This document shows positions 58,988-64,000 of a stretch of 64,000 bases of DNA, piece by piece. Below the pieces are notes generated by a model. The model had not been told where the DNA came from, ran no database searches, and worked only from the letters and a program-made list of their open reading frames with translations. Each line of letters starts with the position of its first letter. Within the stretch, counting starts at the first letter, position 1. Source of the DNA: CAYRSS01 sp964426945 (GTDB taxonomy: Bacteria; Planctomycetota; Phycisphaerae; UBA1845); assembly GCA_964426945.1 (NCBI GenBank), contig CAYRSS010000020.1, positions 1 to 64,000 on the forward strand, read 5' to 3'. A program made the translations under genes and the position numbers.

Positions 58988-61333
58988 ATGTCTCGCTCGT
59001 TGTCATACGGCTTCATGGTAGCGATTTACTTTCTGCTGCTCGCCGTCACCCCGGCTCGCGCCACGGACGACTTCGGCGACACCTGCGCGGAGGCTGCCGC
59101 GGTGGCCACCGATGGCTCGGTGGTCGGCGCAATCGTCGACCCGGCGACGGACGAGGACTGGCTGAGCTTCCCCGTCGTCGCGGGCAATCGCTATGCGGCC
59201 ACCACCTTCACGCCCTCCGTGAGCTTCATCTTCACGGTCGAAGTGCGCGCCTCTGACTGCGTGACGGTGCTGACCAACTGGGACTACTACAGTCCCGACG
59301 AGCTGGGATTCATCGCGCCGGCCACGGAAACCTGTTATGTGCGCATAGCCTCCTACGGCGGCGGCCATGTCGGCTTTGTCGAGCTCGGGCTCACCGACCA
59401 TGGCCCCACCGCGGACGACCACAGCGGTGGACGCGCCGGCGCTACGGCCATCTCGACGGACGGAACACCGCTTGGCGGCGCAGTCGACTATGGCGGCGAC
59501 ATTGACTGGTTCCGCTTCGGCGCCACCGCCCAGCACACCTACCTGGTCGAGACTCGCGCGGTGGCGACAGCCGAGAGCTGGCTTGTCGCGGCTGGCCTTT
59601 ACACGGGTTCGTACAGTTTGGGCGGGACCGGGTGGTCCGGAGCAGCAGCGGGCGGCCCGGATGGCGACTGGGTCGGCGTGAGTTACTACGTCCCCCTTGG
59701 GGCGGACGGCGATCTGCTGGTGCGTATCGGCGGATGGCCGAACGGCACGGGGCCCTACGAAGTCCGCGTTACCGATCTCGGGACAATCGGCGCGGATGAT
59801 CACGCCGACGACTGCCTCTTCGCGACCCCCGTGGCGACCGACGGCACCATCTCGGTCGCGATCATCGAACCGGAAACGGACGAGGACTGGTTGAGCCTGT
59901 CCGCCGATGCCGGCAACCGATACCAGTTCACCCGGCTCGCCGGTTCGTCACTCTTCTACCACACGGTCCAGCTCATCGACGGCGACTGCGCCTCGGTGCT
60001 GGCAGAATGGAATCCGGGCTCTCAGGCGGAACTCGGCTTCTTCGTGCCCGCGACCGGCAACTACTTCCTCCGGATCACCGCCACCGGAGCCGGCAGCGTG
60101 GGCCGGCTCGAAATCGGAGTCACGGACCACGGCCCCACGGCCGACGATCACAGTGGCCTCCAACCCGGCGCGACCCCCGTACCCGTAGATGGCACCGTTA
60201 CTGCCGGCGTCGTGAACTACGCATCGGACTACGACTACTTCACGTTCCCGGCAGACCCCGGCCACTCCTACAGCGTTCAACTCCGGGCGCTGGCGCACGC
60301 CGACGCCTGGTCTGTCGCCGCCGTGCTCTTCGAGGGGCCCTACGAACTCGGGAGCACCACGTCCTCCATCGGCGGGCCGGGCGGAGACGGCGATCCGGTC
60401 GGGTTGGTCTACGGCGTCCCGACGGGTGTCGGCGCCACCTACCACGTACTGGTCTACGCCGGCGTCACAGATGTGGGCGGTTCGTACGAACTCACCGTCA
60501 CGGACCTCGGCCTCACGCCGCCCGATGATCACGGGGACGATGCGCCTGCCGCCAGCATCCTCAGCACGGACGGCACCCCCATCGGCGGACTCATCGGCTT
60601 CGGTGGCGATCTAGACTGGTTCCGCCTTACGTTCGAAGCTCAGCGCGTCTATGCCATCGAAGTGCGCGCCCTGATCAGCCCCGTCACCGGCCTGGTGGGT
60701 GCGAGCGTCTACGCGCCGGATGGTCTCAGCTATCTCGGATTTACCGGCTGGTCCTACGGGAGCACGGTGAGCGACGGCGACTGGACCCGCGCGCTTTACT
60801 ATGTGCCTGCCGAGGCGGCCGGGGACCACTACGCCGCCGTGCAAGGCTACCAGTACTCAGCCGGGCTCTACGAGATTCGCGTGCTCCGCGGCGTCGGCCT
60901 GCCCGGCGACTTCGACGGCGACACGGTTCCCGACGCGATCGACAACTGCGTCACGGTGGCCAACGTCGATCAGTCGGACGCCGATGAAGACGGTGTCGGT
61001 GACTGCTGCGATCCGGATGAATCCGACGTCGACGGCGACGGTGTGTCCGACGGGTGCGACAATTGCACGGACACCTACAACCCCGATCAGGCCGACAGCG
61101 ACTCCGACGGCATCGGCGATGCCTGTCCCGGCTGCGAGGGATGCGACGCAGACGGCGACGGCGTCGAGGACGCGAACGATCTCTGCTGCAACACGCCGCC
61201 CGGCATCGCTGTGAATGCGGACGGCCGACCGCTGGGCGACCTCGACGGCGACTGCGACGCCGACCTGGACGACTATGCGCTGTTCGCGCAAGGCTTCACC
61301 GGCCCCCTCGCGGAGCCGACCGGGTGCCCGTGA
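58988..61333 (+). CDS. Secreted protein with five PPC-like repeats and TSP3 C-terminus
   Basis: 781 aa from ATG 58988, with AGGAG 8 bases upstream and a signal peptide (FMVAIYFLLLAVTPARA). Five beta-sandwich repeats of about 120-130 residues each start with an Asp-rich DDHxGD or DDFGDTC motif and contain ATDGSVVGAIVDPATDEDWLSF, STDGTPLGGAVDYGGDIDWFRF and similar, as in bacterial pre-peptidase C-terminal (PPC) domains. The C-terminal 130 residues are thrombospondin type 3 repeats (DEDGVGDCCDPDESDVDGDG, DSDSDGIGDACPGCEG) and a last EF-hand-like loop DLDGDCDADLDDYALF. No catalytic motif. Probably a calcium-loaded surface protein. Head-to-head with the third ECF/kinase pair. Confidence 0.75.
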   Translation: MSRSLSYGFMVAIYFLLLAVTPARATDDFGDTCAEAAAVATDGSVVGAIVDPATDEDWLSFPVVAGNRYAATTFTPSVSFIFTVEVRASDCVTVLTNWDYYSPDELGFIAPATETCYVRIASYGGGHVGFVELGLTDHGPTADDHSGGRAGATAISTDGTPLGGAVDYGGDIDWFRFGATAQHTYLVETRAVATAESWLVAAGLYTGSYSLGGTGWSGAAAGGPDGDWVGVSYYVPLGADGDLLVRIGGWPNGTGPYEVRVTDLGTIGADDHADDCLFATPVATDGTISVAIIEPETDEDWLSLSADAGNRYQFTRLAGSSLFYHTVQLIDGDCASVLAEWNPGSQAELGFFVPATGNYFLRITATGAGSVGRLEIGVTDHGPTADDHSGLQPGATPVPVDGTVTAGVVNYASDYDYFTFPADPGHSYSVQLRALAHADAWSVAAVLFEGPYELGSTTSSIGGPGGDGDPVGLVYGVPTGVGATYHVLVYAGVTDVGGSYELTVTDLGLTPPDDHGDDAPAASILSTDGTPIGGLIGFGGDLDWFRLTFEAQRVYAIEVRALISPVTGLVGASVYAPDGLSYLGFTGWSYGSTVSDGDWTRALYYVPAEAAGDHYAAVQGYQYSAGLYEIRVLRGVGLPGDFDGDTVPDAIDNCVTVANVDQSDADEDGVGDCCDPDESDVDGDGVSDGCDNCTDTYNPDQADSDSDGIGDACPGCEGCDADGDGVEDANDLCCNTPPGIAVNADGRPLGDLDGDCDADLDDYALFAQGFTGPLAEPTGCP

Positions 61334-61406
61334 GTCCGGCCCCGCCCCGAGCACGGCACCTTCCGCGGGCGGCCCGGCGTCCGCGATGAACAGTTCGCGA
61401 AGGTAA

Positions 61407-61444
61407 GCCGCGCTGCGGCTGGCGAAATAGCCTGCCGCAGCGCG
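61407..61444. repeat. Repeat family D, copy 2
   Basis: CGCGCTGCGG (61409-61418) pairs perfectly with CCGCAGCGCG (61435-61444) around the loop CTGGCGAAATAGCCTG. 75 bp downstream of the PPC/TSP3 gene; could serve as its 3' end. The rest of the gap up to 61612 shows no gene. Confidence 0.8.
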
Positions 61445-61612
61445 TGCGCCTCCCCGCCAGCGCGACTTGTCATGGACGGCGACCCCGGCGCGTCACTAGA
61501 CTACGCGCGCCGAGATTCTCGGAATCGCTCGCCGCGCGCCTGCGTGGCGCAGGCATCGCGACCCGCTCGGGTCGATCGGCGGCGCCGCCAATCAACCTTG
61601 TAGCATCCGGCT

Positions 61613-62149
61613 ATGTTCCTCACTCACCGATCGCCACTGTGTTCGCTGACCCTGCTCGCCGTGCTGACCGCCCTCTCCACTCTCTCTATCGCCCGCGCGG
61701 CCGAGCCGCCAGCGGTTCGGGCGGAGATGCTCGTCTCCGCGGACTGGCTGGCCGGGCACCTGGAGGACCCCAACGTCGTGATTCTCCACGCCGCGGCCGA
61801 GCAGGCCGACTACGAGTCGGGGCACATCTCCGGTGCGCGGTTCGACTCATGGAAAGAGCTGACGGCGACCCGGGACCGGAGCATCAACGAGCTGCCTCCC
61901 GTGGCGGCGGTGCAGAAGCTCTTCGAACGCCTCGGCGTCGGCGAGACCGCCCGGATCGTCCTGTAAGGCGACAAGTCGGGCGTGTCGGCGACCGGCGCCT
62001 TCTTCACCTTGGACTACCTCGGCCACGGTAACCGCGCGGCGGTCCTCGACGGCGGGCTGGAAACCCGGCGCTCCGGGAAGCGGCCGATCTCGACGGAATC
62101 GCCGACCGTTGCCCCCGCCGCGTTTACGCCGCGGGGGCGCGCGGAATGA
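61613..62149 (+). pseudogene. Rhodanese-like sulfurtransferase, broken
   Basis: From ATG 61613: signal peptide (about 1-29), then a rhodanese domain AEMLVSADWLAGHLEDPNVV, ESGHISGARF, FERLGVGETARIVL. A TAA at 61964-61966 stands where the family has Tyr (IVLYGDKSG). The same frame continues with GDKSGVSATGAFFTLDYLGH and AVLDGGLETRRSGK, then FTPRGRAE and a TGA at 62147-62149. The second rhodanese domain with the active-site Cys is missing. So there is a nonsense mutation plus loss of the 3' half: a decayed thiosulfate/mercaptopyruvate sulfurtransferase gene. Confidence 0.8.
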
Positions 62150-62408
62150 GCACGGCCGAGGGGAGTCTACGGCCCCGAACCGTCAGGCGGCGCCCGATGG
62201 CTTTCGCACCACCGCGCATCTGCGAGGCCGCCGCCATCCGCACCCGCCTCGCCAGCACTTTCCGCTGGCGCTATATCAACTCCCCAAGCCTACCGCCCCC
62301 AGCTCCTCGCCAACCTCCAGGACACCCCCATCAACCGAATCGACGGCGCGCCCAACGCCGGAAGAAGCGAGCCGCCACCGGCAGCGTGGAGGTCGCTTTC
62401 GAGCAGCA
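62150..62408. other. Intergenic, no gene supported
   Basis: 259 bp between the rhodanese remnant and the WD40 gene. The reading frames here show no family I recognise. The sequence may be decayed coding DNA (for example the stretch around 62284-62360), but I cannot assign it. Confidence 0.4.
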
Positions 62409-64000
62409 TTATCGCGTTTCGCCGGTCGATAGCCTCTTGATCGATTCCTCCAGGAGCAGGTGACGCGCCACGCGCCGTTCCTCCTCCGTGAGCGATTCGT
62501 CCGTGTGGAGTCTCTTGCTGACCGCCGCGGCATCACCCTGCGTGTCGAGATGACTGCGAACCAGCGGCCCAAGCCGCAGACAGACGGCATCATATTCCTC
62601 GCGCGCGGCGAGGAACTCGCTACGCGGTCGCGTGTCCCACGCGCGGACCATGTAGTCGCCCGAGCCGGACAGGAGCCTCGTTCCGTCGGGTGTGAACTCC
62701 AGCTCGTCGACGCTGTCGAGGTGGCCCCGGAGTTGCAAGAGCTGGTCGCCGCTGGCGGGATCCCAGATGCGGATGATGCGGTCGTTGCTCCCGGTCACCA
62801 GCCGGCTGCCGTCGGATGAGAAGGCGACGGATCGGATGTTCTCCTGAAACGAGCCGAACGTACGGATGAGTGTTCCCGATGGGATGGCATAGAGCTCGAT
62901 TTGCAGCCCGGCGACAGCCAGGGTTTCGCCGTCCGGGCTGATCGCGATCCGCCCGCGGGTTTCCCTCCATTCGTGCACCAGGTCGAGTGAAGCCGCATCA
63001 AAGAGAAATACGCCGTCGCCGGAGTGATAGGCCGTGGCGAGGTAGCTGCCAGAGGAATTGTATGCGAACGTCTGGCCGGGAACTCGGGACAGTTCACTCA
63101 GGTCATCAGCACGCCAGATGATGATCTCCGGCATGGCGCCGCTGGCGGCGAGTTGCCGGCCGGTCGGATCGAAGGTCAGGTTCATCGGCGTGCTCGGGCA
63201 GTCGATGGCGCTGCCGCCGACTGGTGCGCCCGAGATCATGTCGATGAGTCGAACCGCGGCGCCGCTCCCGTCTGGGGTGGACTCCGCAATCGCGAGTTGC
63301 CTTCCATCCGGCGAGAAAGCCACTGCGGCCGGTACCGAACCGATCCCTGTGTAGGGCGGCAGCACGGCGATCGTGCGGCCGCTGTTCACGTCCCGGATCA
63401 GCACGCGATCGGCGACCGAAGCGAGCAATCTGCCGTCGCGGCTGAGGTCCATATCGCGCACCTGGTAGTTGTGCCCGCGCCACGCGAACACGTCCTCGGC
63501 GGCCGCAACGCTCCAGACGCGAACGCTCTCCCGATCGCAACTGACGAGGCTTCGGCCGTCGCGGCTGAACTCAACGCTGGTGACCCATTGCCGATGCCCG
63601 CCGAAAGTTCCAAGCGGCGCAAGGGTTTCGCTGTTCCAGAGCCGCACGAGGCGATCCTGACCACCGCTGGCGAGCATCCGGCCATCGGGGCTGAAGGCGA
63701 CGGCGAGCGCGGCGTCGGTGTGGGCGTTGGGCAGCGTTTGCTCGCGCAACTCCTCGGCATCCAGATTCCAGAGGCGCAGCGCCCGATCCCTCCCGGCCGT
63801 GACGAATCGCCGCCCGTCAGCGCTGAAGGCGCATCCGGCGGCGCCCTCGGGATGTCGAGGAAGCTGATACCGGAGCCGCGCTTTCGCCACGTCCCAGATG
63901 GAGACATCGAATGGTTTCAGCAGCGCCATCCATCGACCGTCGTCGCTGAAACAGGCGACCGTTCTTTCGGCGTTGCTCACCGCGGCCTCCGCGCAGGCGA
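62409..64000 (-). CDS. WD40-repeat protein, 5' end outside the window
   Basis: At least 530 residues. The frame is open to the right edge, and an internal GTG at 63978-63980 is probably not the true start because coding-like sequence (ACAEAAVSNAERTVACFSDD) continues upstream of it. It consists of WD40 repeats: GCAFSADGRRFVTAGRDRAL, VAFSPDGRMLASGGQDRLVR, VEFSRDGRSLVSCDRESVRV, VAFSSDGSRLVTGSNDRIIR, LEFTPDGTRLLSGSGDYMVR, followed by a helical tail of about 75 residues. By comparison with the kinase at 54656, it is probably the C-terminal half of a fourth Ser/Thr kinase-WD40 protein. The kinase domain itself is not in view. Confidence 0.75.
   Translation of the reverse strand, partial: ACAEAAVSNAERTVACFSDDGRWMALLKPFDVSIWDVAKARLRYQLPRHPEGAAGCAFSADGRRFVTAGRDRALRLWNLDAEELREQTLPNAHTDAALAVAFSPDGRMLASGGQDRLVRLWNSETLAPLGTFGGHRQWVTSVEFSRDGRSLVSCDRESVRVWSVAAAEDVFAWRGHNYQVRDMDLSRDGRLLASVADRVLIRDVNSGRTIAVLPPYTGIGSVPAAVAFSPDGRQLAIAESTPDGSGAAVRLIDMISGAPVGGSAIDCPSTPMNLTFDPTGRQLAASGAMPEIIIWRADDLSELSRVPGQTFAYNSSGSYLATAYHSGDGVFLFDAASLDLVHEWRETRGRIAISPDGETLAVAGLQIELYAIPSGTLIRTFGSFQENIRSVAFSSDGSRLVTGSNDRIIRIWDPASGDQLLQLRGHLDSVDELEFTPDGTRLLSGSGDYMVRAWDTRPRSEFLAAREEYDAVCLRLGPLVRSHLDTQGDAAAVSKRLHTDESLTEEERRVARHLLLEESIKRLSTGETR

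Noticed and set aside
1..64000. tRNA, rRNA or riboswitch genes
   Set aside because: I looked for TTCGAA/GGTTC arms and other conserved elements while reading and saw no convincing candidate; a dedicated search was not possible.

Overview
The window is GC-rich bacterial chromosome and most probably comes from the Planctomycetota, with a Phycisphaerae-like flavour. The reasons are: three (probably four) modules pairing an ECF sigma factor of the Sigma70_ECF type with a Ser/Thr kinase carrying C-terminal TPR or WD40 repeats; a pseudopilin with the GFTLIELL N-terminus and an FLDGH motif; a PEP-CTERM protein; many secreted proteins ending in dockerin-like EF-hand or thrombospondin type 3 repeats; and CxxCGY...RCPEC zinc ribbons on small membrane proteins. 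This is inferred from gene content only.

Layout. 1-590 is a scrap zone: an RHS/YD-repeat fragment, a HEAT-repeat fragment and a 109-bp MITE-like element. 589-3152 is an SGNH/MBOAT O-acetylation pair whose MBOAT gene has an in-frame amber codon. 3254-10177 is a minus-strand set of secreted carbohydrate-related proteins. 10261-17083 is a divergent sugar-utilisation operon (GH1, a secreted glycoamylase-like protein, and an ABC importer with solute-binding protein and two permeases). 17233-24773 holds a beta-propeller/dockerin protein, an Asn-rich repeat protein, and the first ECF-kinase pair. 24774-26765 is an accessory island of small genes (a MafI-like immunity protein, a pentapeptide-repeat protein and a KOW-like protein) separated by hairpin repeats. 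26766-31754 holds a GH94 phosphorylase, a glycoamylase-like (PF10091/GH144-type) protein and a LacI regulator. 31755-34900 is a second accessory stretch with AGTR-tetraloop hairpins around two zinc-ribbon membrane proteins and one unknown exported protein. prfC and a membrane-bound spermidine-synthase-like protein follow. 39397-47334 has three secreted proteins head-to-head with the second ECF-kinase pair. 47339-54520 is an osmotic-stress block: MarR, an MscS channel, OtsA, and an OtsB-GH15 fusion. 54656-61333 is the third ECF-kinase pair, head-to-head with a PPC/TSP3 secreted protein. The window ends with a rhodanese pseudogene and a partial WD40 protein.

How the genes work together. A LacI-family operator (TGCAAGCGCTTTCA near 10284; TGAAAGCGCTGTCA at 30666) lies at both sugar loci, and the only LacI regulator in the window (30741-31754) adjoins the second one. 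GH144-type plus GH94 plus GH1 plus an ABC importer suggests uptake and phosphorolysis of a beta-glucan, possibly 1,2-linked. At 48055-48112 three TTGACGTCAA-type palindromes sit between marR and the mechanosensitive channel gene, just upstream of trehalose synthesis.

Most striking patterns: (i) each ECF-kinase operon is transcribed head-to-head with a gene for a secreted protein carrying Asp/Asn-rich calcium-binding-type repeats (or, in one case, sitting next to such genes); (ii) single small genes are separated by hairpins of one structural family (stem, AGTR-like tetraloop, often followed by GCCACCC), including an island bracketed by 54-bp inverted copies of another repeat. Both are hypotheses from pattern reading. 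Product names rest on motif recognition without database searches, and several starts were moved inward from the longest reading frame because of ribosome-binding sites or signal peptides.
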